A stretch of 64,000 nt of DNA, from positions 273,594,177 through 273,658,176 of the forward strand of contig OY282560.1 in the NCBI GenBank assembly GCA_958295665.1, in the 5' to 3' direction. The notes under the pieces are model-generated. The model had not been told where the DNA came from, made no database searches, and saw nothing but the letters and a program-made list of their open reading frames with translations. Position numbers and translations under genes: made by a program. The DNA comes from Tipula vernalis (Eukaryota > Arthropoda > Insecta > Diptera > Tipulidae). Below are positions 47,614-59,090 of the stretch, in pieces. The first letter of the stretch is position 1; every line of letters starts with the position of its first letter.

Positions 47614-48108
47614 AAATATAGTTCGGAATTTTTAACATGTTTATTGATCAATAAAAGCAAAGTAATTACTATTTCGAATACATAAATCATATTTTGTTTT
47701 CTGCTTTCATGCATTTTGACCGGCATTAATTGAAAATTTCTTCTCAGTTTATCTCTTGAATCCAATGAGTTTTTCCATGACAAAAATGTTTGCTTCTGTA
47801 TCCATTAAATACGAAGTTTTTTTTTTCGGGCGATAGGTACCGCATTTTCAACTTTCCCAATCGTCAATTGAAACGTTATTTATTTTCTTCAATCTTTATT
47901 GGAGTAAATATTAAAAGAAACATTCGATTCTAAAATTCAATTTGACACTTTGAAAAATTGACTAAATGGCATGGTGATAAATAACAACCATAGATATTAA
48001 AACTCTATTCCATTAATAAATTATTTTTATAGTTAAATTCTTTTCCATAAAGAAACTTTATAGTAAAATTCTCTTCCATGCGATAATTTTATGTATGTAG
48101 TTTGTTCG
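47614..48108. other. Non-coding part of element A
   Basis: AT-rich sequence after the THOC5 3' end; it may include captured 3' flanking DNA. No ORF. Confidence 0.45.
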
Positions 48109-48150
48109 ACTGCCATAAAAAGTATTCGATTTGATACTTTTTATGGCAGT
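48109..48150. repeat. 42-bp perfect hairpin
   Basis: ACTGCCATAAAAAGTAT (48109-48125) is followed by an 8-nt loop and its exact inverse (48134-48150). A related single arm recurs near 48448-48480, in the next element. Confidence 0.9.
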
Positions 48151-49089
48151 TCACACTGCTAAAACTCAAATATTTTTTGACTGAGTAAAATTTTTTGTTT
48201 CATTTGTACAACCACAAAATATAATCTCTTTTCTTGCTTTATATTGACTGAGTCAGTCAATCAGTCCATGGAATAGCACCTTAATGCCTCAATTCCACTG
48301 TGAATCAAAGTTTGTCAGTAAAAATAACTTGAGATAAAAATATAAAATCGGTGGTTGTGTGAACGAGACACACAACGGAGTCAGTCAAGTTTTTACTTAC
48401 AAAAAATGTGTATCTGTGTTAGTGCACTGAGGTCGAAAATAAAAAAAAAGTATCAAATCGAGAACATTTTATGGCAGTCCAACTAATACATGTACATAAA
48501 TATTGTGTATCGATGAAAAATATTTCTCGCACCCGCTGATTATTTTAATTGTTTGGTATTTTTATGGGAAAGATTTTTTTTAATTTTGTATTTTATGACG
48601 GAAATAATTTGAATAAAATAATTCTGATATGAGTATTAATAATAATTAAATTTTTAGATTATTTTGAAACGTAAAAATAATTGAATTAACACTAATACTT
48701 CATTTTTCTAATAATTTTTGGTTATTCTAGGTTATGTTTTTGTTTGCTGTCAAAACACTAAGGAAATTTTAAAGTTTGCAATTTTTATGGTAAAGTCTAA
48801 TCTGTGATCGAAAATATTCGAAAAAATAATTCTGATGTGAGCATTAATAATAATTAATTTTTTAGATTATTTTGAATCGTAAAAATACTCGAGTTAACAC
48901 TAATTCATAATTTTTTTTACGATAGTGAATTATTTCCTAAAACAATCCTAAATTTTAAAACCATTTTAATGTATTAGTAAACCAATCAATTAATTGTAAT
49001 CAATAATGGTTTATTGAAAACACACAAATGAAAAATTGAATATAAATCAGAGATAATAATACTCTGTTAAATTATACAACGTATTAACT

Positions 49090-52000
49090 GCAAAACCATG
49101 TCTGAAAATAAAACTATGAACAAAATTTAAACCATGGTCCATTCCTGACTTTGCAATTAGTGGAGATCTTCTTTTGGAGCTAAAAGGGTTACATATGATG
49201 AAAATCACCCAAAGCCTAAATTGAACGGCTAACGTTTAATATTTGAATTTACTAAACGATATTCGGTAGTTTGTCCGGAAATGAAACTGCTAATAAAATG
49301 TAGACCATGGTCCATTCTTGACTTATGCAAATATTGGGGACATTCTCTTGGAGCTATGAGGGTTAGATATGGCAAAAATCAACCAAAGTTTAAATTGAAC
49401 GGCTAACGTTCAATATTTGAATTTACTAAACAATTTTCAGTACCTTGTCTGGAAATGAAACTGCTAATAAAATGTAGACCATGGTCCATTCTTGACTTAT
49501 GCAAATATTGGGGATATTCTCTTGGAGCTATGAGGGGTAGATATGGCAAAAATCAACCAAAGTTTAAATTGAACGGCTAACGTTCCATATTTGAATTTAC
49601 TAAACCATTTTCAGTACCTTGTCCGGAAATGAAACTGCTAATAAAATGTAGACCATGGTCCATTCTTGACTTATGCAAATATTGGGGATATTCTCTTGGA
49701 GCTATGAGGGTTAGATATGAGAAAAATCACCCAAAGTTTAAATTGAACGACTAACGTTCAATATTTGAATTTACTAAACCATTTTCAGTACCTTGTCCGG
49801 AAATAAAACGACTAATAAAACATAGACTACGGTCCATTCTTGACTTATGCAAATATTGGGGACATTCTCTTGGAGCTATGAGGGTTAGATATGGCAAAAA
49901 TCAACCAAAGTTTAAATTGAACGGCTAACGTTTAATATTTGAATTTACTAAACCATTTTCAGTACCTTGTCCGGAAATGAAACTGCTAATAAAATGTAGA
50001 CTATGGTCCATTCTTGACTTATGCAAATATTGGGGACACTCTCTTGGAGCTATGAGGGTTAGATATGAGAAAAATCAACCAAAGTTTAAATTGAACGACT
50101 AACGTTCAATATTTGAATTTACTAAACCATTTTCAGTACCTTGTCCGGAAATAAAACGACTAATAAAACATAGACTACGGTCCATTCTTGACTTATGCAA
50201 ATATTGGGGACACTCTCTTGGAGCTATGAGGGTTAGATATGAGAAAAATCAACCAAAGTTTAAATTGAACGACTAACGTTCAATATTTGAATTTACTAAA
50301 CCATTTTCAGTACCTTGTCCGGAAATAAAACGACTAATAAAACATAGACTACGGTCCATTCTTGACTTATGCAAATATTGGGGACATCCTCTTGGAGCTA
50401 AGAGGGTTAGATATAACAAAAATCAACCAAAGTTTAAATTGAACGGCTAACGTTCAATATTTGAATTTACTAAACCATTTTCAGTACCTTGTCCGGAAAT
50501 GAAACTGCTAATAAAATGTAGACCATGGTCCATTCTTGACTTATGCAAATATTGGGGATATTCTCTTGGAGCTATGAGGGTTAGATATGGCAAAAATCAA
50601 CCAAAGTTTAAATTGAACGGCTAACGTTCAATATTTGAATTTACTAAACCATTTTCAGTACCTTGTCCGGAAATGAAACTGCTAATAAAATGTAGACCAT
50701 GGTCCATTCTTGACTTATGCAAATATTGGGGATATTCTCTTGGAGCTATGAGGGTTAGATATGGCAAAAATCAACCAAAGTTTAAATTGAACGGCTAACG
50801 TTCAATATTTGAATTTACTAAACCATTTTCAGTACCTTGTCCGGAAATAAAACGACTAATAAAACATAGACTACGGTCCATTCTTGACTTATGCAAATAT
50901 TGGGGACATCCTCTTGGAGCTAAGAGGGTTAGATATAACAAAAATCAACCAAAGTTTAAATTGAACGGCTAACGTTCAATATTTGAATTTACTAAACCCT
51001 TTTCAGTACCTTGTCCGGAAATGAAACTGCTAATAAAATGTAGACCATGGTCCATTCTTGACATATGCAAATATTGGGGATATTCTCTTGGAGCTATGAG
51101 GGTTAGATATGGCAAAAATCAACCAAAGTTTAAATTGGACGGCTAACGCCCAATGTTTGAATTTACTAAACCATCTTCGGTAGTTTGTCCGGAAATAAAA
51201 CGACTAATAAAACATAGACTACGGTCCATTCTTGACTTATGCAAATATTGGGGACATTCTCTTGGAGCTATGAGGGTTAGATATGGCAAAAATCAACCAA
51301 AGTTTAAATTGAACGGCTAACGTTTAATATTTGAATTTACTAAACCATTTTCAGTACCTTGTCCGGAAATGAAACTGCTAATAAAATGTAGACTATGGTC
51401 CATTCTTGACTTATGCAAATATTGGGGACACTCTCTTGGAGCTATGAGGGTTAGATATGAGAAAAATCAACCAAAGTTTAAATTGAACGACTAACGTTCA
51501 ATATTTGAATTTACTAAACCATATTCAGTACCTTGTCCGGAAATAAAACGACTAATAAAACATAGACTACGGTCCATTCTTGACTTATGCAAATATTGGG
51601 GACATCCTCTTGGAGCTAAGAGGGTTAGATATAACAAAAATCAACCAAAGTTTAAATTGAACGGCTAACGTTCAATATTTGATTTTACTAAACCATTTTC
51701 AGTACCTTGTCCGGAAATGAAACTGCTAATAAAATGTAGACCATGGTCCATTCTTGACTTATGCAAATATTGGGGATATTCTCTTGGAGCTATGAGGGTT
51801 AGATATGGCAAAAATCAACCAAAGTTTAAATTGAACGGCTAACGTTCAATATTTGAATTTACTAAACCATTTTCAGTACCTTGTCCGGAAATAAAACGAC
51901 TAATAAAACATAGACTACGGTCCATTCTTGACTTATGCAAATATTGGGGACATCCTCTTGGAGCTAAGAGGGTTAGATATAACAAAAATCAACCAAAGTT

Positions 52001-54576
52001 TAAATTGAACGGCTAACGTTCAATATTTGAATTTACTAAACCATTTTCAGTACCTTGTCCGGAAATGAAACTGCTAATAAAATGTAGACCATGGTCCATT
52101 CTTGACTTATGCAAATATTGGGGATATTCTCTTGGAGCTATGAGGGTTAGATATGGCAAAAATCAACCAAAGTTTAAATTGAACGGCTAACGTTCAATAT
52201 TTGAATTTACTAAACCATTTTCAGTACCTTGTCCGGAAATAAAACGACTAATAAAACATAGACTACGGTCCATTCTTGACTTATGCAAATATTGGGGACA
52301 TCCTCTTGGAGCTAAGAGGGTTAGATATAACAAAAATCAACCAAAGTTTAAATTGAACGGCTAACGTTCAATATTTGAATTTACTAAACCATTTTCAGTA
52401 CCTTGTCCGGAAATGAAACTGCTAATAAAATGTAGACCATGGTCCATTCTTGACATATGCAAATATTGGGGATATTCTCTTGGAGCTATGAGGGTTAGAT
52501 ATGGCAAAAATCAACCAAAGTTTAAATTGGACGGCTAACGCCCAATGTTTGAATTTACTAAACCATCTTCGGTAGTTTGTCCGGAAATAAAACGACTAAT
52601 AAAACATAGACTACGGTCCATTCTTGACTTATGCAAATATTGGGGACATTCTCTTGGAGCTATGAGGGTTAGATATGGCAAAAATCAACCAAAGTTTAAA
52701 TTGAACGGCTAACGTTTAATATTTGAATTTACTAAACCATTTTCAGTACCTTGTCCGGAAATGAAACTGCTAATAAAATGTAGACTATGGTCCATTCTTG
52801 ACTTATGCAAATATTGGGGACACTCTCTTGGAGCTATGAGGGTTAGATATGAGAAAAATCAACCAAAGTTTAAATTGAACGACTAACGTTCAATATTTGA
52901 ATTTACTAAACCATATTCAGTACCTTGTCCGGAAATAAAACGACTAATAAAACATAGACTACGGTCCATTCTTGACTTATGCAAATATTGGGGACATCCT
53001 CTTGGAGCTAAGAGGGTTAGATATAACAAAAATCAACCAAAGTTTAAATTGAACGGCTAACGTTCAATATTTGATTTTACTAAACCATTTTCAGTACCTT
53101 GTCCGGAAATGAAACTGCTAATAAAATGTAGACCATGGTCCATTCTTGACTTATGCAAATATTGGGGATATTCTCTTGGAGCTATGAGGGTTAGATATGG
53201 CAAAAATCAACCAAAGTTTAAATTGAACGGCTAACGTTCAATATTTGAATTTACTAAACCATTTTCAGTACCTTGTCCGGAAATAAAACGACTAATAAAA
53301 CATAGACTACGGTCCATTCTTGACTTATGCAAATATTGGGGACATCCTCTTGGAGCTAAGAGGGTTAGATATAACAAAAATCAACCAAAGTTTAAATTGA
53401 ACGGCTAACGTTCAATATTTGAATTTACTAAACCCTTTTCAGTACCTTGTCCGGAAATGAAACTGCTAATAAAATGTAGACCATGGTCCATTCTTGGCTT
53501 ATGCAAATATTGGGGATATTCTCTTGGAGCTATGAGGGTTAGATATGGCAAAAATCAACCAAAGTTTAAATTGAACGGCTAACGTTCAATATTTGAATTT
53601 ACTAAACCATTTTCAGTACCTTGTCCGGAAATGAAACTGCTAATAAAATGTAGACCATGGTCTATTCTTGACTTATGCAAATATTGGGGATATTCTCTTG
53701 GAGCTATGAGGGTTAGATATGGCAAAAATCAACCAAAGTTTAAATTGAACGGCTAACGTTCAATATTTGAATTTACTAAACCATTTTCAGTACCTTGTCC
53801 GGAAATGAAACTGCTAATAAAATGTAGACCATGGTCCATTCTTAACTTATGCAAATATTGGGGATATTCTCTTGGAGCTATGAGGGTTAGATATGGCAAA
53901 AATCAACCAAAGTTTAAATTGAACGGCTAACGTTCAATATTTGAATTTACTAAACCATTTTCAGTACCTTGTCCGGAAATGAAACTGCTAATAAAATGTA
54001 GACCATGGTCCATTCTTGACTTATGCAAATATTGGGGATATTCTCTTGGAGCTATGAGGGTTAGATATGGCAAAAATCAACCAAAGTTTAAATTGAACGG
54101 CTAACGTTCAATATTTGAATTTACTAAACCATTTTCAGTACCTTGTCCGGAAATAAAACGACTAATAAAACATAGACTACGGTCCATTCTTGACTTATGC
54201 AAATATTGGGGACATCCTCTTGGAGCTAAGAGGGTTAGATATAACAAAAATCAACCAAAGTTTAAATTGAACGGCTAACGTTCAATATTTGAATTTACTA
54301 AACCATTTTCAGTACCTTGTCCGGAAATGAAACTGCTAATAAAATGTAGACCATGGTCCATTCTTGACTTATGCAAATATTGGGGATATTCTCTTGGAGC
54401 TATGAGGGTTAGATATGGCAAAAATCAACCAAAGTTTAAATTGAACGGCTAACGTTCAATATTTAAATTTACTAAACCATCTTCGGTAGGTTGTCCGGAA
54501 ATGAAACTGATAATAAAATATAGACCATGGTCCATTCTTAACTGATGCAAATATTGGGGACATTCTCTTGGAGCTC
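49090..54576 (+). repeat. 174-bp satellite array, about 32 monomers
   Basis: The landmark TCCATTCTTGAC recurs every 174 bp from 49138 (first, decayed copy, TCCATTCCTGAC) to 54531. Two main monomer variants exist. One reads AATGAAACTGCTAATAAAAT and GATATTCTC; the other reads AATAAAACGACTAATAAAAC and CATCCTC. They often alternate as 348-bp dimers. A block starting at 51013 recurs at 52405 with the same private variants, a 1392-bp (8-monomer) higher-order step. The end monomers are the most diverged. Confidence 0.95.
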
Positions 54577-54955
54577 TTGAACACTTAAAGTTGCCATTTA
54601 ATGTAAACTTTGGGTGATTTTTGTCATATCTAACCCTCATAGCTCCTAGAGAATGTCTGTAATTTTTGCATAATTTAAGAGTGGACCATGGTCGACATTT
54701 TATTAGTAGTTTCATTACCAAACAAGGGACTCAAGATGGTTTAGTAATTTCAAACATTGAAGGTTAGCCAATCAATTTAATCTTGGGCTGATTTTCCTCA
54801 TAACCATTTTAGCTCCAATAAAATTGCTCCAGTATTTACATAAGTCAACTATGGACCTCGTCTACGTTTAGTAATTAATCTTATTTCCGGACAATGTACT
54901 GAAGATGGTTTAGTAATATAATTATTGAACATTAACCTTTGATTACAAACCTTGA
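54577..54955 (-). repeat. Inverted, diverged monomers ending the 174-bp array
   Basis: From about 54577 the satellite appears in the opposite orientation (ATATCTAACCCTCATAGCTC, then GGACCATGGTCGACATTTTA), followed by a second, more diverged inverted monomer to about 54955. Confidence 0.85.
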
Positions 54956-55699
54956 ATGGTATCTTTTCAATTTGAATTTGATTGACTTTTGTGAAACAAT
55001 GTACGTTACTAATACATACATAGCTATTTACAATTTTAGATTTAGCAAAAATTTCACGTTCTAAAAAAGGCTCGTGAATTATTTGCTAAATGATTCCTAA
55101 GTATTTGTTTTTGCTTTTTAGGAAAGGTTTAGGAAAAAATTCTCACGCATATTTTTTTTAAATAATTCTTGGTTATGTTTTTGTTTGCTGTCAAGATGTA
55201 TCCATAAAATTTGCTATAAAAAACAATAACAAAATACTTTGTCTTTGTCTCTCTTATGGATTATTTTTTTGTCTTCTTCCAACTTCAAGTCAGCTCAGTC
55301 AATTTTTCACAGTGGAATTGGGGCTTAATGCAGAATTTCATACATTGAATTTAAATATTGAGAGTTTAACAAGCAAAGTAAATTTTTCTGAGAAAGACAA
55401 AGTAAATATTCTTAAAGAAGTAAAACATGGATATTTATATAAAAAAAAAATTATCATTTGTATTAGTAGTAAGGATAGCCTTAACAACCCAATATTTGGT
55501 ATAATTGAACATTTAGTTGGAAATAATCATAAGATATATTTTTTTTATCGAAATCTATACTAACGAAAAACTTTAATTACTATTTAAATGGATATGAAGT
55601 TAAACAAATCTTATTGAATTAAATGATTTAAAATATAAGGAACTATTCGAATTTTGCTATCACGAAAAATTTTGTAATCCTTTTATAATTCCAAAATTT

Positions 55700-56029
55700 A
55701 AATTAATATAAAACATAATCAGCAATCAGCGAAATATTGCAAAATAATTTTTTTTTTCGTAAATGAACCAAAAATAAATAATTTTACAGTTTCAAAATAT
55801 ATATCAGTCAGAATCAGCCAAAATTTGTATTATTAAAATTGAAAAACTTGGCAAAAAAAATAAAAATAAAAATTATTAAACATAATGTATTATTTAATAA
55901 ATAAAATTAAAAATAAATAAAAAATAAAAATGTATGTTATATATTTATTTAAAAAATACACCACTTGGATCTTTAAAAATGTCTTGGACGATTATCCAAA
56001 TGATAAAAGAGGTTAATATGGTAATTATT
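55700..56029. other. Gene-free stretch after cassette unit 2
   Basis: Extremely A-rich. No supportable feature. Confidence 0.5.
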
Positions 56030-56300
56030 ATAATGGGTATAATATATAACCAAAATCGGTATGAGTATTTGACTGTTAGCAGTCCTATTTTTAGAACAAA
56101 ATCGGTGTTAAGAAATAAAAGCTCCGAAAAATATAAAAATATATTTTTTATGCGGTGTAAAAAATTGTATCCAAATGTACCTTATGCCATTTTTATTATA
56201 ATATCCGATTGGATTCAAATTATAAATATCCGATTGGTGGGACATTATGTAACACACATTCGGTGTTATGGTAACCCTTTATTTTTTTCTGTGAAAACAA
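56030..56300. repeat. MITE relic related to 58000-58203
   Basis: TTTTTATGCGGTGTAAAA, ATATCCGATTGG and the final CGGTGTTATGGTAACCCTTT match the second half of the copy at 57848-58203 with differences. Confidence 0.7.
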
Positions 56301-57847
56301 ACCCTGTTAAATTTAACATAACCTTGCTTTCCAGTTAATCTTCTTTTTATCTAAAAGCTCAACGAGAATATAACGTATCAAACTACGAAGAATTATAATT
56401 CTTCATAGATCGGTAATTTATGATCTCTTTGAGCTTTAAACCCAATTATTAACCGATTATCTGAAAAACATGCTTGTAAAGTTTATCCTAAATTTCTCCT
56501 ATATTTTAGGAAAAACTTCACACGTCTTGTAACGAACACCTCGTTCGTGATGCGCTCGTTAACAGAATTCTCCATAGGACCTTTGTGGTGACAGCAGCAC
56601 ATTTGCCGGCCAGGTGACAGCGGTTGGGTGAGTTTTGTTTGCCACCGATCATATGGAGCTTATGAGTGCTGCTAACTATAGAAGCTTACGGTATTCTATA
56701 AACACTTGAAATATATCACAGTTATTGTATCAACAGCTATTACAGTTGTTTTATCACTGTTTGCGCGGGTTGTGGTATTTGATGTATTTACCACACGCAT
56801 CCCTCCCTGCCAATACATAACGTATGCGAAACTTATGGTATGCCCCTTGCGCAAATTCGTGCCAAGTTTAATCAGCACATCACTTTTACTAAGCCTTACG
56901 GAATAACCCGAAAAATAAATCACCAAAAATTTGTATAACCGATTGGTCTAGGATTTTTGTAAACCGCATTTTAAAGGAATTTAAAATCTGCCATGGCGTC
57001 ATTTTTGGGAAAACAAAAATAAATAACGGGACTTTCGAAGTGTTTAAATGTTGTTCACATTTTGCTGCAATACTGACTCAACAAATTAAAAGCAAAATTA
57101 CAATATGTTCCAAAGATTTGCGTGATTTTAAAATGATTCTGATTTTTTTTAATAATCGATGCAAACTCAATAGAGCAAATCGATGAGTTATTTGTCTTTT
57201 TTTGTCAAATTGGTTGCTCTAAATAAGAAAATCATATACATATGCAACAATGGCAATATTCGATTTCTAAGCTACATAACGACGCGCGTTGATTTCGTTG
57301 ATGACAATATTCAAACAAGAAATGACTGCGAGTCACAAGAAGACGACACGCAAAATAAGCTATTTTGTAAAGGATTCATTGAATTTTCTGTTAAGAAATA
57401 TTTTACGTATTTACCATATAACGCTTGTTATTATTAAATAAATTTACACACAATTAGGATTTGAATTAATATAATTTGTATTTATTTTATAAAGTTTATT
57501 TTATTTATTTGAATTTATTTTATAAAAATTATTTTGATTATTAATTATTTTATTCACCACCATTTTTAGATTAACAAAACGTGAACACAAAAAGCGACAT
57601 GTTGTCGCTGTACAGATCGAGAGCAGACTGGATAATTATTAATTATTAAATTTTTATTTTGTTTTGTGTTGTGTGTCTTTCGTGTTCGTTTCGTTTGGTT
57701 TTGAACAAGCCGGTCTGCGGTTGGTTGTTGTATGTCATGTGACGAGCCCGATGTGCTGGTACAGGTGGCACCCAATGTGCGGCGAGCTCGTGTTGGCGCC
57801 GGATGGATAGTAGTGGTGCATTGGGTGGACCGCTACAACCACTACGG
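56301..57847. other. Gene-free stretch with a primer-site-like motif
   Basis: 56520-56910 is GC-richer and contains open frames on both strands without recognisable domains. The open frame 57183-57437 is also unrecognised. At about 57763, GTGGCACCCAA follows GGTACAG, recalling the LTR/primer-site junction at 5831-5846, so 57560-57760 might be a solo or partial LTR. I cannot confirm this. Confidence 0.35.
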
Positions 57848-58203
57848 AGTAAACTCAAAAAAATATGCGGTGTTAATTTGTTTTTTATCCGAAAAAGTAT
57901 TTTATTTTTGCCCAACCGAATAAAATTAAGCACGCATCAACGGATAAATATTTTTAACTATCCGAAAAGATAAATTTTTAGAAAAACTTCTTTTGGATTT
58001 AATAAAATACACCTTTCGGTGTGTTCCTAAACATGAATGTTCCCGTTTGGTTTTTATGCGGTGTAAAAGTTTTTATCCAAATGTATTTTGTGTCATTTTT
58101 ATTAAAATATCCGATTGGATTTAAATTTTAAATATCCGATCGGTGGGACACTATGTAACACCGATTCGGTGTTGTAGTGACCCTTTATTTTTTTGTGTGT
58201 ACC
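57848..58203. repeat. MITE, fuller copy (about 355 bp)
   Basis: Its first half matches 20233-20385 and its second half matches 56130-56300, so it links the two relics into one family. Ends are weakly inverted (CTCAAAAAAATATG at the left; CCTTTATTTTTTTGTGTG at the right). No ORF. Confidence 0.7.
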
Positions 58204-58410
58204 GTGGTTTTAAGGCACTTCAGTTAAGACCGAAGAGTTTCCAACGCTGTTATTGAAAACTGGTTCAATATTATTAAAAAATAATTTAATTAAGAGTCCA
58301 AATCAAAAGCTGGGTCGTTTCATTGACAAAACTCCCCGAAACAACCGAATTGCTTTTTAACGCTATTGAAATTTAACGCTATTGAAATCGCGGATCTGAT
58401 GCATCGATAA

Positions 58411-58746
58411 CATCCTAACGATGACAGAAACGCCACGTTCAATGATCACGATGAAATAGACCCAGCGACTCTTAATCCTAAAAAAAGTTGGGAAAGAAAA
58501 CGACCGAGACAAAATAAATATTTCGGCAGAGTAGCGTTGAGTCGTTACGTGACTCCCAAAATGCTAAAATTTACAAATAATTTATATATTGACAATCATT
58601 TTTCATATATTGACAATATTTTGAAAAAAGGTTTTATTGTAAAATTATTTAAATTTAATTTTCATCCCTTATGGGAAAGTACCCTGAGTAGTGCGTGCTA
58701 TAGCAACCTCGATGGATCTTCGTTTTTGACCGCTGAATTGGTATAG
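58411..58746 (+). pseudogene. Unrecognised coding remnant
   Basis: A 111-codon open stretch beginning after a TAA at 58408-58410, rich in charged residues (DEIDPATLNPKKSWERKRPR near 58453, then QNKYFGRVALSRYV near 58513). The composition looks like real protein for the first half and less so after about 58570. Sequence just before the stop (about 58320-58407) also looks coding in shifted frames and contains a duplicate of AACGCTATTGAAAT. No family recognised. Confidence 0.35.
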
Positions 58747-59090
58747 TATCAGTATGTATATTGCTGCATACGTTTTATTGCTAAATTCTAATGATGTCCG
58801 TCTGGGTCTGTACCAGGCGCTGAAAATTTTACCCAGTTCAGGAGTTTATCCCCGGAAATTACAGTTTGCCGCAACAAACGAAGAGTTTATATACCAAGTA
58901 TTGTTAACAATTCGCATTTCGTGTTGACAATCATTGGTTTTGAGCTAATTACAATAGTTACTTACTATCCCATTGTCCACTCCAAAAACTATTCCGCATT
59001 TATCAAAAAAAAGCTCAGAATTTTGTCAATGAAATATGTAAGGCCCAATAATGAAAATGTTATGCATAATAATGAAAATTTTAGTATTTT
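58747..59090. other. Gene-free stretch
   Basis: Between the coding remnant and the HARBI1-like gene. It may hold the transposon's right part, but no terminal repeat was found. Confidence 0.4.

Larger units (their letters stand above)
46064..48280. mobile_element. TIR element carrying a THOC5 gene fragment (element A)
   Basis: Perfect 28-bp inverted termini beginning GGTGCTATTCCATGG (46064-46091 and 48253-48280). The inside holds a decayed THOC5 copy and no transposase, so it is non-autonomous and resembles the gene-capturing elements known as Pack-MULEs in plants. Its left end cuts the cassette unit 2 frame. The right flank is the start of another TIR element, so a target duplication cannot be read directly. 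Confidence 0.7.
48287..55323. mobile_element. TIR element holding the 174-bp satellite (element B)
   Basis: Ends CCYCAATTCCACTGTGAA inverted at 48287-48304 and 55306-55323 (one mismatch), flanked by a 7-bp direct repeat CTTAATG (48280-48286 and 55324-55330). Inside are unique AT-rich flanks with a tandem duplicate of about 200 bp (48610-48710 and 48815-48930), a phrase GGTTATGTTTTTGTTTGCTG found on both sides of the array (about 48731 and 55173), and the satellite. No transposase. The cassette unit 2 coding sequence resumes right after it. Confidence 0.65.
36723..55699 (+). pseudogene. Cassette unit 2: C2H2-finger protein, shattered by insertions
   Basis: Coding-like blocks in one order and strand: 36723-37142, with a C2H2 finger CRYTNCDSQYESFGDLTKHC starting near residue 13; 37138-37290, with VPREIAVGVRTDRMWNKQ; 37302-37550, with LQLYFDEFEVVNPLGSTTG; then after the 37551-45123 insertion about 45220-45350, with HDNFSANSLYCLSE; about 45560-45720, with TSQMWCLLRYFPFLIRN; 45725-46063, with LTPKQHLLIHYPRVIRK and MRFEGNHKKLKR; and after two more insertions 55331-55699. 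From memory this block order matches a large uncharacterised family in cnidarians, fish and arthropods. Several frameshifts and stops (37140, 45253, 45895) separate the blocks. It starts 120 bp after unit 1 ends. Confidence 0.5.

Noticed and set aside
54449..54721. 90-codon minus-strand ORF
   Set aside because: It is satellite sequence at the orientation switch, with no coding features.
49090..54955. CRISPR-like array
   Set aside because: Units are contiguous 174-bp monomers without unique spacers in an animal genome; this is satellite DNA.
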